Positions 47,401 to 59,725 of a stretch of 64,000 nucleotides of DNA are shown here, in pieces. Within the stretch, counting starts at the first letter, position 1. Every line of letters begins with the position of its first letter. The stretch is from NCBI GenBank assembly GCA_033296885.1, contig MU863962.1, forward strand, positions 1 through 64,000, in the 5' to 3' direction. This DNA is from Triangularia verruculosa. Lineage: Eukaryota > Ascomycota > Sordariomycetes > Sordariales > Podosporaceae. Made by a program: the position numbers and the translations under genes. Under the pieces are notes generated by a model, which saw only the letters and a list, made by a program, of their open reading frames with translations, did no database searches and was not told the origin of the DNA.

Positions 47401-50400
47401 GCAGCATAGATCAGGGCAGAGAAGGTATACCACGCGTACTTATTCGGCTGGACACCCTCAAATCGCTCATTGCCTCGGCCTGGACCCACGAGTTTTTGAC
47501 AGAAACGGCGGATAGGATTTCGAGGCTTGAAGATGAAGAGGGATGTGTTGTACTTGGGATGGCGCATCAGGTACTCTCGCTGGGCCTTGCGTCGAGCTGC
47601 CGTCGCGCTTACGGCTTGACGGGCAAGCTGGCCGGGATCTAGAGTCGTGCTGGCCGCCTCAAAGCGGATGTTGGAGTAAAATGGATTGGGCTCCCGACTG
47701 GTGAATTTGGTTACCAAATGGCCCCATATGGAAGACAGGAACCCTGGCTTGACGTTTCCATTTGTCGTTGTTGTTGCCCGAGGCGGAGGTTGGCCCTCTG
47801 TAGTCTCCAGGGGGTCCAAGGTTTCATCAAGGAATTCGCGTACAAAGCCTTCCTTGAATAGCATATCTATCATTCCCGTGCCCTGATCGAGCGGGTCTGA
47901 GCGGTGCTTGGACCGTCCAAAGCCAAACACTTTAGATAGGGCCAGATTGGATGAACCGCCTAGTTCTCTCCGTTGCAAAAATGCCTTGACCTGCTCAAGA
48001 CGCTTCTGGTCCTCTCCTACATCAAAATTCTCCTGGATGACAGCAATGAACATGTTGATAAGAATAAAGTAAGCGAGGATGAACCAGCCGATGATGAATA
48101 CGGCACCGATCCATGATGTCTTCTTGATGACGGTGTAGGTCGTAACGTTGTACAGTATTTCTGTCCAGTTTTCGCTCGACAGAACTTGGTACATGCCGAG
48201 AAACGAGTTGTAGATGGTGTTGAAGGGAATTCTGATCCACTCTTCATCCGAGTCCACGGGTGGGATCTGGCCGCGGAACAGCTGCGAGGCGAAGATGGCC
48301 ATGAGGAAAGTCATTAGGAAGACGAAAAGCATCAAGTTCCCGATACCGGTAACATTACCCAGAACAAGGTAAATGAGGTCTCTGGTCATTGGGATGATGA
48401 GAACGACGCGATACACGCGCAGAATTTGAAAGATAGTCAGCCAATTGTAAACTTGTCCCGAGTTTCGAATGGGAGGGAGAAGAATGATGATGGTGACGAT
48501 TGCGAGGAAGAGGTCGAAGAGATTACGAGGGCTGCGGTGAAAGCGGCGGAAGTCGGCAGCAAGACGTATGGCAATGTCGACGGCCAGCAGGGCGGTCACG
48601 ACGATCTCTGCGTTGTTGATGAATCTTTCTCGGCCTTCATCCATCGCGGCAGTGCGCAGCGCTTGTGCAAAGAGCCCAAACGTAATTACAAGTGCCCAAA
48701 GCCACTGTGTATTTTTGACAAACCGCTGCAGGCCTGAAAGTCGCCGCGTAGCAGCATCCATAGGTGCAGCAAAGTAGGAGTCTTCTGCCGTAAAGGCACT
48801 GGCTTTGGATTCTTCACGGATGACCTGGAAAGAAGACGTGATGACGGCAATTAACAAGTTGGTCATCCACAACATCATGATGATGATTCCAGCGCCAAAG
48901 AATAGCGCCGCAGGCAGGAAGTCGGAGCTGACGGTGTAGTACATCAAGTCCGTGAAGGTATTCGCGCTCATGATCACAAACACCAACTCAAGAGAGTGTC
49001 CAATGTCATCGAAGTTGACGGTTCCATTGTAGGGGTTGTCTTGTTGAAGGCAGATAGACCCCCGGGGGCAGACGTGACCCTTGGATTTTTGAGCCCCCTT
49101 CACGAGGAACTGCTCCGAAAGATTTCTTGTTGGCGAGGTCGAGTACACCCATGGCTCAGCCTCTCCTGTCCTGGCGTTCAGATAACCACCGCAAAAGGAC
49201 ATGCTTGGCGAATAAGTGATGCTGAAATCCGTAGGGTCCTCGGGGTTGAGCCAGGTACACTGACGGCTCAGACTGGACTTGAAACTCTGGACCCCGATAA
49301 TGGCAAAAATGAGCCAGAAGAAACCCATCAAGAAGGAAACCCGGACAAGAAGCGGCGCAGCCTTTTTCAAACTTCTCAGAATGATGAGGTTGCCCTTTGT
49401 GAGGGCAAGGAGCCTGATGATGCGCAGGCAGCTCAGCATGCGGAAAACGTAGATGGAATGCTCGCTTTCCAAACCAGCAACACCGAGGGCAAATGATATC
49501 CAGAACGAAACGACGGCCACGAAATCAAGCCTGTTAAAGCCGTGCCTCAGAAACGCCCTGCGCGCCAGAAGAAGGCGCTGTTGTTCCTCCAAAGTGCCTT
49601 GACCTGCAGCAACGCCTTGCATCATGGTAAAAGACCTGGCAAACGTGGGCATAAACTCCTCCTCCTTTTTGGGCTGCCTCGTGGATCGCTGTCGCTGGGG
49701 ACGAAAGATAGAACGATACTGTTCAGCCACCCGTTCTCTGATTCGGCGCTTGCTCTTGGGCGGAGCGTATTCCTCTGGGTTGACAATGAAACCGGATACA
49801 ATGATTCTTGCAACGATTTCGAGTGTGAAGATGATGAATAGTACAAATATAGCCCAGTCAATCCGTGTGCTGCCCCAGCGCTTCGGTCGTTCGTTGCCTG
49901 GGACAAAAACGTCGGGTGCCGACTCGACTGCTAGGAGAACTGTTTGGGCTATAATCAGCAGCAAAATGAAGGGCTCTGTCCATGGGTTGACCAAAACGTC
50001 GCAAAGCCACACTCGGAGCCAATTATCCTTTGGGAAAATTCCCAGCGAGTTCCCCCTGAGCGGGTTCGCAAAGGGGCCCCGCCGGCGAGGTATTGGTGAG
50101 GACGGCTGTTGTGAATGAACAAACTCCACACCTGAGCCCTTTTCCGCCGGTATCTGGGAAAACTGAGAAGGATATGAGGTGTCTACGAGCATTGGTGCAG
50201 ACACATGGCCTGGCCGACGACCGTCTACACTAGGTGAACGGGAGCGTGACCGAGACCGCTCGCGTTCTCGTCTGGTTGCTTGGTCCACAAGGTCTCCTTC
50301 ACCACTGATAGCGACGACACGTTGCGACATGGCCCTCATGATAGAGCCTGCTCTATATAAGGCACCGCTGGTGGACTGGGCCCTCGACCGTCTCCCCCCA

Positions 50401-51056
50401 TCAGTTGGCGACAGATTGTCCCCATAGCTGCGATGTCGATCCGATGAAAACCCTGGTTCCAGATCGAATCCAAGCATCTGAGTGCTTCGCGCCCTAGCGG
50501 GCGTGTTTCCAAGGTCTGATACGGTCTGAAAGCTATGGCGCGGCGTCGTTTCCCCGTCTGGCGCCTCCAAACGACTAATGGGCTGCGCGGAAGGCTTCAG
50601 AGGTACCCTATCTGATTCCAAAGAGTCCGTATCCGCTCGCTCGTCATAATAAGGATGAGGTATTTGATACGGGTCATCGGCCGAGGTGATGTACCCCTGC
50701 GAGGTGGAAGGAGATGGTTGTCTTATCTCAGGCGGCAGCGCGAACTGCAGGCCCAGTTGATCAATAGGAGAATGGTTACCGCTGGTACCACCGGCATCGG
50801 GTTGTGTTGGATACGGGTTCTCCCAATAAGAAGAGAACCCAGGGAGGTTCGCCGACATGGAAACCGGTGATGCTGGCGGCCTATCATTCCCATCCGGAGC
50901 TCCAACATGTGCCCTTCCGGCCCCTGAGCCATCTCCTCCACGCCCACTGCCATTCCCCTCGGGCGAGCGCTGTATTTCCTGTAATGGTATCGAATGTGGC
51001 GGGGGTATAGAGTTGTGGGAGGTTCGGCGCGGGGTCTGTGAATTGTCGTCGTTCAT
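44437..51056 (-). CDS. cch1: Voltage-gated-type calcium channel Cch1
   Basis: This is the pore subunit of the fungal high-affinity plasma-membrane Ca2+ influx system, which works with Mid1. The model is complement(join(44437..45061, 45125..46902, 46968..51056)), 2163 residues; introns are 65 nt (phase 0) and 63 nt (phase 2). The first 350 residues are Ser/Pro/Arg-rich and cytosolic. Four six-span repeats follow; the first begins near 358 (NPWTEPFILLLIIAQTVLLA) and has an Arg-bearing S4 (RMLSCLRIIRLLALTKG). Pore loops read MSANTFT (Asn about 699), SSENWT (Glu about 962), SQEGWMD (Glu about 1447) and CGEGWNE (Glu about 1738), an N/E/E/E filter. The repeat I extracellular loop has several Cys. 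An EF-hand-like segment (SVDPMGTGFISKEAFPRLL) follows repeat IV. The C-terminus is acidic and Gly/Ser-rich. Confidence 0.97.
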
Positions 51057-52227
51057 ATTGCCGAGCGGTGGCTTGCTGTCAATTCGACAAGCTAAATCAG
51101 AGGGTCGGCGCGCAAATGCGCTAGAACTACTGTAACATGGGCCAATCGAGCCTCGTAGCAGGCATTATATGCGAAGAAAGTCCTTGATGTCTATGCAATG
51201 CAAAGGAATTCCGAGCTGGCTTCTGGTCGAGGTGGTCGGACGTTAAGTCTGTGTCTGAGTTGGTGTATGATATTTGAGCGAGTGTCGCGGAACGGGCACG
51301 GAGAGTGCCTAGGTTTGGCCGGCAGCGATACGGGAAAGAGACGATGGGCGAAGAGAGTCAATAAGAGGCAACAAGAAAAGAGTGATTAATCAATCATGAT
51401 CAAAGGAAAGAACGTATGGGGGAGGTCTACGGAGGAGGCCAGTATGGTTGACTGCGCCGCAAAACACAATGGGCCGTCAAATGGTCGTTGCCCGCTGCCC
51501 GTCCAGGAGAAGCAGCTCTCAGCGAAGACGAGCTGAGATTCGCAGTACAGTATGTAATAGCACTGTGAGAGACGTCTGTTGGCAGCAGGGCAGTGCACAT
51601 GTCTTGAGATGTCGCTAGAGTTGACACAGTGCGCGCTTCACCTGCGTGCGTACCTAGGTAAGGCTTGGTGGAATTCGTGCACCCCACTTTGCGCAGCTGA
51701 AACGGCTCGGGAGTGCTGAAGGGCAAAACCACTGGTGGAGGGCTGAATGAACATGGTGGTCCTACCTATCATCGCTGGAGGAGCGAGAGGAGAGAAGAAC
51801 CTGAGATAGCGAGCATCTAGGAGGAGGTACACACATTGGTTAATACAGCCACGTTCAATAGTACAGTACTTGGGGTCCAACTTATTAGCACTCCTAGGAG
51901 GTAGAATGCTGACTGCATGGGGGGGCTTGGCTCGGCCAAAGTAAAATTTAGTGGGGCCAATTCCAAGTCGCGTCTTTCCAAGCCGCACACGCGCGAAGCT
52001 TCCCACCTTGAGAGAAACGTCAGAATCCCCATGCCATCAAAGTCAGCCCTGCGACGATTCCAGCGAACCTTTGCGCAACACCACTCACCTTTGCCATGAA
52101 CTATCGTTGAAGTAACTTCGCCACATAGCCCTAAGACTCGTCGGGAACGCATTCTTTCATCGCACCTAGGGTTTGCATCCCAAACCACAGTTCGCGCGAC
52201 AAGGGAAAGAGACAGGTCGACCTTGCA
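51057..52227. other. Divergent promoter region of Cch1 and the PHD protein
   Basis: This separates the Cch1 start from the PHD-protein start. It includes a telobox-like TAGGGTTT at 52167-52174. ORFs inside have no recognisable content. Confidence 0.45.
52167..52174 (+). promoter_or_regulatory. Telobox-like motif TAGGGTTT
   Basis: This is the reverse orientation of AAACCCTA, about 55 bp upstream of the start codon of the PHD protein gene. Function is inferred from similar boxes in fungal promoters. Confidence 0.35.
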
Positions 52228-54766
52228 ATGCCGGCTACGCGCAAGCGGGCGCTGCCCGAGGCCAGCGCAGAAAATGATCATGCTCAACCGCCGCGGGAGA
52301 ATTCATTGCTTAGTCGCATCAGAAATATGTGGCAGTTTGCCAACTTGTATCAGTTTATGATGCTGTTCGGCAAGGCCCTGAAGCTCGATGATAGTTTGGA
52401 CATAGAGGTAGGCCCCGTCGCGGATCGCAAGAAGAGAAAACAGCTTGCTTACTTCGTGGCTGCTTATAGGATTTGGAGGCAGAATGTTTGAAACCTGGTT
52501 CCATGGTTCTGCAAAACATTGGTCTAGGGTTTCTTAAGTTTCTCTCCTCCCATCGTGGATTAACGTATGGGACCCCCCACGCCGACTTGCGGACTGGCTC
52601 AGCGCTGTGCTGACCACATTCTACACCAGACACGACCTATTCGACGAGTACACGAGACGACAGTTTCTGAACAAGGCACCGGAGAAGAACCCCTTTGGAA
52701 GTGCTGAGGCTCCATTGCGATTTGCCGATTTTGACGTATTTACCAAAGTGCGTTCAGGACAGCCCCATAAGGTTGAAGTGGTAGCAATCATATTAACTTG
52801 GATTGTTTAGGTCCGCATCCTGCAACAAATGACTCAGCTCATCATGATGAGCTCCGAGAAGCTTCGGGATAAGACTGAGGAACAAAAGGATACCGACCAA
52901 ACAAATTGGGTGCGTCTTGTCGACCGGATTTGACTCTGTGCCCGGTGAAAAGCTGACATTTTCTTATAGCGGATAGAACCCTATGGATGGGATCGACATG
53001 ATCGTACGTACTACGTGCTCGATGATAATCGGCTGTACCGTATGTCCAATGCCCCTCTGGCGCCAGCGAAACCGAAGAAAAACACCAAAAAGGCGAAAGC
53101 AGCACAGCGGGCCAGCAAACGACGTCGCGTAGCATCCGGCGCCGCTAGCGACACCGAAGATGCTGGAGATGAGGCATCAGACGCCGGTGCGCCTCCCGAG
53201 CCAGAGGATGATGGTTTAGGAAGGATGAAATGGGAATGTTTGGCTACAAACCTGAGCGAAGTTCGCGATTTTATCTCTTCCCTGGAGAAAACCAAAGATC
53301 CCAATGAGAAGATCCTCCGCGAGCAGGTAAAGGACCATCTTCTCCCAATACTCGAGCAACAGGAAGAATCCAGAAGACGCAAGCAGCTCCAACGAGAAAA
53401 GGAGCTTCTTAACTTGGAGAAAATGGCACATGCCAAGAGGTCAAGCAGAATCGCTGGCAAGCTGGAGCATCGTAAGGAGGAGGAACGCGTTAGAGAAGAA
53501 GAGCGGAGGCAGCGCGAAGAAGAGGCCGCCAGACGAAAAGAAGAGCTGAAGCAGGCTAAGATGGAGCGTGAGAGAGAACACAGACTCATGGGACGAGAAC
53601 GTCGTCTGAAGGAGAGGGAGCTTCGACGTCTCCAGCATGAAGAAGAGCTGGCTCAACTGTCGGAGGATAGCAAATCCACGGGCGCAGCTTCTGCGCGCAT
53701 GTCAGATCGCCGACGGCTTGCCGAGATTGAGAGGAACAAGAAGGCCCTACAGGAGTTGGAAGAGGAAGAGGAGGATTGGATATTCGACTGCATTTGCGGA
53801 GCATATGGACAAATTGACGACGGAACCCACAGCGTTGCCTGTGAGCGGTGCAACGTCTGGCAGCACAGCAAATGTCTCAGCATCGATGAAGAGGAGGCTG
53901 AGAAGGATGATTTTCACTTTATTTGCGAGCCGTGTCGTCGATCTGAGCAGGATGCCGAGCAGCGCCGTCGCATCAGAATCAAGGTGAATCGGCAGGAGGA
54001 ATCTCCAGCCCTTTCCTCGCCACAGCCAGCACCACTTGAAAGGGGAAGGGCTTCTCACGATTCTGATAGTGGTTCTCGACTAGTTGTTGAACTGCCACTG
54101 AAGACGACAGCACCAAATGAAGAACTGCCGGTCGGTGGTGATCAGTCGACGCAGCAGTCGACACAGCAACCAGCGAAGCTCACGGATTCACAGGGCACCA
54201 ACCCTTTTTCATCGCCACGTCCAAATTTGTTGCCGCCCACGCAGCTTCCCCGTGGCAACTCTGCTCCCGGCCCTTCCGATGGCGTTCTCCCCATGCTGCC
54301 TGAAAGCGGGAATGGCATTTCGCCTACAAAGGAAGCTCACCGCCCCTCGTCACCGCCAACAAAGACGGTGCTTGCCTCGATCGGAGAGCTAGGCCGCCCT
54401 GCTTCTCCAGTCCTGAATATTAGCAACACTTTCAGGCCGCCGCAATCTCAGGATGGCAAATCTGAAGGATGGTCTTCCCCATTGCCACCATCGAGTATCT
54501 CACCCACTAAGCACTCACCTCCCCCGCCTCAGCGTCGTGCTGTCAATGGAATCAACGGCAATGGGACTGTGACTCCTTCGCAGAGCTTCAGCAACCCAGT
54601 CGCGTCAGTGTTCCCTCCCACCGCAGCCTTGTCGCCTTCTCCAAGGCAGCAAATTCTCACCCCTCCAGTGAAGAATGCAGAGCCTGTCAGAGCTCCTCAT
54701 TTGCCGCCAGCACCTGCTGCGTTGCCTGCTACACCGACCCAATTTTCTGAAAGAATTGGTTCATGA
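52228..54766 (+). CDS. DDT/WHIM and PHD-finger chromatin protein (RSF1-like)
   Basis: This is a predicted nuclear chromatin factor of 762 residues. The model is join(52228..52407, 52470..52564, 52630..52747, 52811..52909, 52970..54766); four introns of 60-65 nt keep phase. Residues about 25-110 are DDT-like (MWQFANLYQFMMLFGKALKL, then LQNIGLGFLKFLSSHRGLTH). RIEPYGWDRHDRTYYVLDDN at about 165-185 resembles the WHIM motif of ISWI-partner proteins. A Glu/Arg/Lys coiled coil runs about 275-420. The PHD finger (about 433-490) reads DCICGAYGQ, ACERCNVWQHSKC, FICEPC, the Cys4-His-Cys3 pattern of histone-tail readers. The C-terminal 270 residues are Pro/Ser-rich. DDT-WHIM-PHD order recalls RSF1; membership in a specific remodeller is inferred. 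Confidence 0.85.
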
Positions 54767-57700
54767 AGTGGTTCCTGTATCATTTCGGTGTTGTGGGGCG
54801 CGGCCTGCAACGGAATCGTCAACATCCCAACCGTGCCAATAATAGTGGCTGCCTGGTGGCAGAATATTTGAGATACGGAGCAGATTTGGTTTTTTTTTCC
54901 TTTCATTTTGCGCATTCCCGACGTACATTTCCGATTATTTAGAAATCACTCGGCTATACCGGCGGATGGAATAGGGCATAGTTACGGAACGGTAGGCTTA
55001 TTTCCTGAATAGGGGTATCAACATAGACGAGGTACTTGTACAAATGGATCCAACCTTAGATGGCAGCCATAAAATCAATAATGTAAAATAGCAAGACGTC
55101 AAGGAACATGTAAAAAGAAAAAAAAAACACTCACCATACCTGACACAGAAGTTTCGATGTAGAATCCGACAGCTGGCAGCAACCCGAGTGGTTCCTGATG
55201 ATAATCACCTCTCATACAGTCACGTAATCCACAGCCCACGAATCTGCCACCGACCCACCAAGTTCATCGGCATCGCCGGGACCGTTGCCGGCAGGGATAG
55301 TTAATTCTTGTCTTTCTTTAGACACGTGGCTCAACTTTTCATTGCTAATGCGCAAGAAGAAGACATCGAGAGGAAAGATCAGAAGAGAGGGGGGGGAACA
55401 TGATGGGAATTCGACATGTCAGCCACTTCACTTTAAAATCGAACGTGCCCGGGGTAGAGACGAACTGATGGCCTGAGCTTGGAACCGGAAGACTGAGACA
55501 GGTTCGTCCAGAAAAGAATGATGCAGGACGAGGATATATCAGATTCCACCCATCACCTGAGTGATAAACATGGAGCATGTGTGGTGGGGGGGAGGGAAAG
55601 TAGCGGAACAGCTTGCGATTGGATCTGGATCGTGCATATCTCGAGCGGATGGTTGCATGTCATCTGGCCAACCATGGTTGGAAGCATTGGTAAGATGCCT
55701 ACTGAGCTATCTAACTTTACTTCCCTGGACAGCAGGATGTTGGAAAGAACAAACTGCTTGGAGCAGGGGCGAAAGAGGCTTTGTTCGATGGTGGTGAGAA
55801 GAAGGCAAGATGTGCTTGTTGACCATGGTCCCTTTTTGGGTCAGCTCATATGAAGAATGATATCAAGGGAATATGCCATGTGCAAAGTAAAGGTGTGGAT
55901 GGGGAGAGAAGGGTGTGTGCATGTGGAGTCTTGGTCCTGGCTGGAAATAAAGGGGAGCGTGGAAGGGCCGCCATTCTGTGCCTTGCTGTACGACTGATGT
56001 TCAAACAGTCGCAGGCTAATGCAGCTACCCGAACTCCCTGCAGGGAGGGCGACCAACCACAAGACGTTACCACCGTCCATGATGCGAGTTGAGGCTGGGG
56101 GGCCTACGCCAGACTTGGGCAACAACAACAGTCTGGGATTCAGGTTTGCCTGAATTGCAAAATAGCGGAGCGGGCTGTTGCCAGTTGCAGCTATGAGCGG
56201 CAAGTCATGTGCACACATCTGCGGTGGGAAGATGGGCAGGGGCGAGGCATCAACGGCCATGATCGATGAGCACATGAGAGCTCAAAGAGACGGGTTGGAT
56301 CTGGAAGATCAAAGGAAGGGGAGCAAGCCACTGGCTGTTGTGGCGGCTCCCTGAAGCGAGGAGCCAGTCGCGGCAGAGCGAGAGGAGGGCAAGCCGCTTC
56401 CGGGGAGGGATCCGAATACATTCCAGCCGGTCTCGGGTACCTCAAACCAGCAGACCCATCCCACCTTAGTCCCGTGTATCTGGATGTAACTGAGACTCAG
56501 GATAGTAAAAAGAGTGAAATAATTACACAAGATGATGTTGGATCCTGGGCGAGTCCAACCTCATCTTCGAGAAAAACTGGCTAACTGCCGTAACTCGGGT
56601 TGGTGCAGGAACACGTGGAGCACTGATGATCCCGACATGGTTCCAACACACGGAATCCTTGGGACGATGAAGTTCGGATTGTACTGGTTTGCTCAGAATT
56701 CCCCTCTTGTGGCCCTCTTGGGTGGATATTACCGGGGACCGGGAGAGGGCATGTCGTTGCGCCTCCGATTCCCAAGGTGTCGGCTCGCTACGTCCAGTGT
56801 TGCCAGGCCTCTGCAGCCCACTGGCACTCCGAGCCCGAACGCGGACGGAGTGCCAACAGTCAAGAGGGCGGCTTCTTCCCTCGTCAGAGCTACCGTCCAA
56901 AGCCTAGTTCCGCTCTCTGGACCGGCCAGGCTTCCGAATGCGTCAACCCTCCAGAGACGCGGATAGCACCGCACCAGGCTTGCTCAGCGCCAGAGTCCAA
57001 TAAAGAGAATACAAATACGCACCCGGTCCCCTCTTCCTTTTTCCTCACCCCTTCAAGAATTTCTCGCTGAGACAAAGCACGGCGGCCACGTTCATTGAGG
57101 CGGCAGAAAGCAAGACCACCAAAGCCGCAAGCCCATCTAGGTGCCTCCCACCCCAGCTCTTAGAGAGGCTGGAACAAAGAAAGAGACAAGCAGGAAGGCC
57201 AAGCAACACACCCTTGGCAGGAGAGACAGCAGCGGGTCTGTGAAGGCCTCAGGCGTGTTGTGAGATCCGATAGGGTCTTCCCAGCGTGGACGAGCACCTT
57301 GCTGTCCAGGAGGCCGGGGCAACAGGCTGTGATCCGGGAAAGACAGCGAGTCCATTCATCACGAATATCCCATCAGCCCTTTCGGAGCCTGCAAGACAGG
57401 CTGTCGCAAAAGGTTCGTGATGTCCCACCGTGTCCTGCACACCTTGGCCAGCCTGCAAGACAGGAGCCTCCTTACACCGCTAGGTGCACAGTCTCAAGCC
57501 ATCCGATGCCATTCATCCAAGCAAATCATCACTGCAGACTCCGTCTTTTCCAGTCCCTTTCCCTTCAAGACACACAAGCCTGCCCCGCTCCCGCACTACC
57601 CACTGACAGTCTTGACACTCGGACTGCTATGCTTGCGTGGCTGCTAACCGATTCGCCAGGCCGAGCCTTAGGATCTCGTCGGAGCATACCATCCTCGCGG

Positions 57701-57892
57701 ATTTTTTCCAGAAGCCCCTCCTGCCCCGATCATTCAAGGCGCCGGCCATATCCCCCCGGCTGGATTGGTAGAAATATTTGAAGTACTTATCCCCAGTATC
57801 CGGGCCACAGCTTTCCACTCCAACTCGCTGTCCACTATCCTCAACCTCAACCAAGCAATACCTTGCCATACAAGCGCATCGAACCCCTTAGC
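54767..57892 (+). other. 3.1 kb region without a supported gene; probable long leader of the HMG-box gene
   Basis: No ORF here has a domain or convincing splice context. The last 1.3 kb before the HMG-box start is C/T-rich with many short ATG-initiated frames. This fits a long 5' leader with upstream ORFs, common for fungal developmental regulators. There is an A tract at about 55118-55128 and a G run near 55389. Confidence 0.35.
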
Positions 57893-59725
57893 ATGGATCG
57901 CAACACTCCCCTATCGCCAAACCTGCCGAAGGCAGAGCCTCTGCCAGCTGGTTTCAATGAGCTTCTGCAACATAATGCTGCCACGCCACACGATCTGAAT
58001 GCTGCCGATTCCATTCGAGTACAATCACAGCCTGGGTCAAGATATGGCACCCCAGCGCCCCAACTAGCCCACTCGCAAAGTTTCGATCCCTCCATGTCAT
58101 ACCAACGCGGTGGTGCCCAAATTGTGAGGATTTTTCCTGTCCGCCATGCCTCAGACTGCTGATACAACCGTGTAGCCGGGCTTTCACCCAATGTACCCAC
58201 ACGATAACAGTCCATATGGACCTATTCCAGAAGTGAGTTTGCTCTTCATCTACTTGGTTGAGATGGCCACCATGATCGGGCCAGTGTGAGTTGCTGACAC
58301 GTGTTGCAGATGTCACAGCAGCCCTATGGCACACCGGCAGCGTCGCCCCCCACTCCGTCACGGGCGTCTGACATCATGAGCATACACGGCGGTAACATTG
58401 TGATTGGCAAAGCGTTGGCACCAAGGCGAGCCGGTGTGGAAAAGGCGTCGTCAAAGAAGAAAAAGAAGGAAAGAGCGAAGCCGGCCAAAAATCTGCCCAC
58501 GTTGGACAGACCGTTGAGTGATTTGACTAGGGATTCAACCATTCCGATAACCGATATCGAGACGTACGTGAACCGAGACGCCACCGCACGGCAAGACGAG
58601 GTCGTTCAGTGCAGAAAGAACCCTGGAAAGGTCAAGAGGCCCATGAATGCCTTCATGCTATACCGGAAGGCCTATCAGCAGCGTGCCAAGGAGTGGGCGT
58701 CTCAACACAACCATCAGGTCGTCTCGCGCGTCTGCGGTTCCAGCTGGCCACTTGAGCCAGAGCATATTCGGCAGCAGTTCAAAGCCTGGGCTGACCTCGA
58801 ACGGGACAACCACCAAAAAGCACATCCCAACTACAAGTTCACGCCCTCGAAACCCCACAAGGCAGCGAAGTATGACGAAAACTTCGACGCGCACAGCGAA
58901 GCTTCGGAGTTGGACGAGTACGGTGACTGGCACAATGCGGCTGCCCGGATGCGGTCTTCTACCAACACCCCCAACGACGACGGAGACTACATTCCAAGCC
59001 GCTCCGTCTATGCCGCGACTCATCACCCCTTGATGGGATTGCACGGGTTAGCGCCACATCATCAGAACCGATCGGCCTTCGAGTTTTCTAACCCGGGAAA
59101 ACCGATGTCATCAGCGTACGACACCCGAGGCTTGACAAACACCTTTTATGAAAGCCACATCCACAACAACCCGAGAGGACACATGCACCCAGGCATGATG
59201 GAGGATGTTCTGATGCGCAAGACGCCATCTCCCAGCATGGCTTTCCAACAACAACCGCACGGGCTGCCCTCGCACTACGAGCTGAGCCAATACCACCACA
59301 CGCAACACACACACCCTGCCCACGAACAGCAAGCCCATGCACATTCACAGTCCCAGTCACAGGGACACTCACAACAACAGCCCCCCCGGTTTGAGAACCG
59401 CATCGACCCGTCATTGATGTCCCACGAGGAGCTCTTCAACGGAGCCAATAACCTCCATAGCATCAACAATTCCATATCCAACCTCTTCGACAACGCTGGG
59501 CTCACCAGCACCAACAATACGCAACAGTCATGGCAAACAGGCCAGCTGACATCGAACAACGAGACCGACAGCCAGTTCTCCCACTTCAACCTAGGGCTCG
59601 ATAACACGCTTTCGGTTGAGCAGCACAGCCAGTTCCTCGGGGGCGCGGATGAGTGGCGGATGGAGCCTCTATCAGAAGGGGCGCATTTTGAGGCCAACTG
59701 GGGTGAAACCAAGGCTGATCAATAA
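57893..59725 (+). CDS. HMG-box transcription factor, Ste11/FMF-1-like
   Basis: This is a 567-residue nuclear DNA-binding protein. The model is join(57893..58123, 58176..58232, 58310..59725); introns are 52 and 77 nt, both phase 0. The HMG box is at about residues 204-275 (KRPMNAFMLYRKAYQQ, NHQVVSRVCGSSWPLE, WADLERDNHQKAHPNYKF), of the MATA_HMG type, ending in a PNYKFTPSKP extension like fission yeast Ste11. A basic stretch of Lys precedes it (SSKKKKKERAKPAK). The rest is His/Gln/Asn/Ser-rich, as in activation regions. Family knowledge links Ste11 and the Sordariales FMF-1/PaHMG5 group to mating and fruiting-body development. Orthology here is inferred from the box and overall plan and needs a tree. 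Confidence 0.85.

Noticed and set aside
45070..51056. Two separate calcium channel genes
   Set aside because: The two large ORFs are joined in phase by a 65-nt intron between S4 and S5 of repeat III, so they are one gene.
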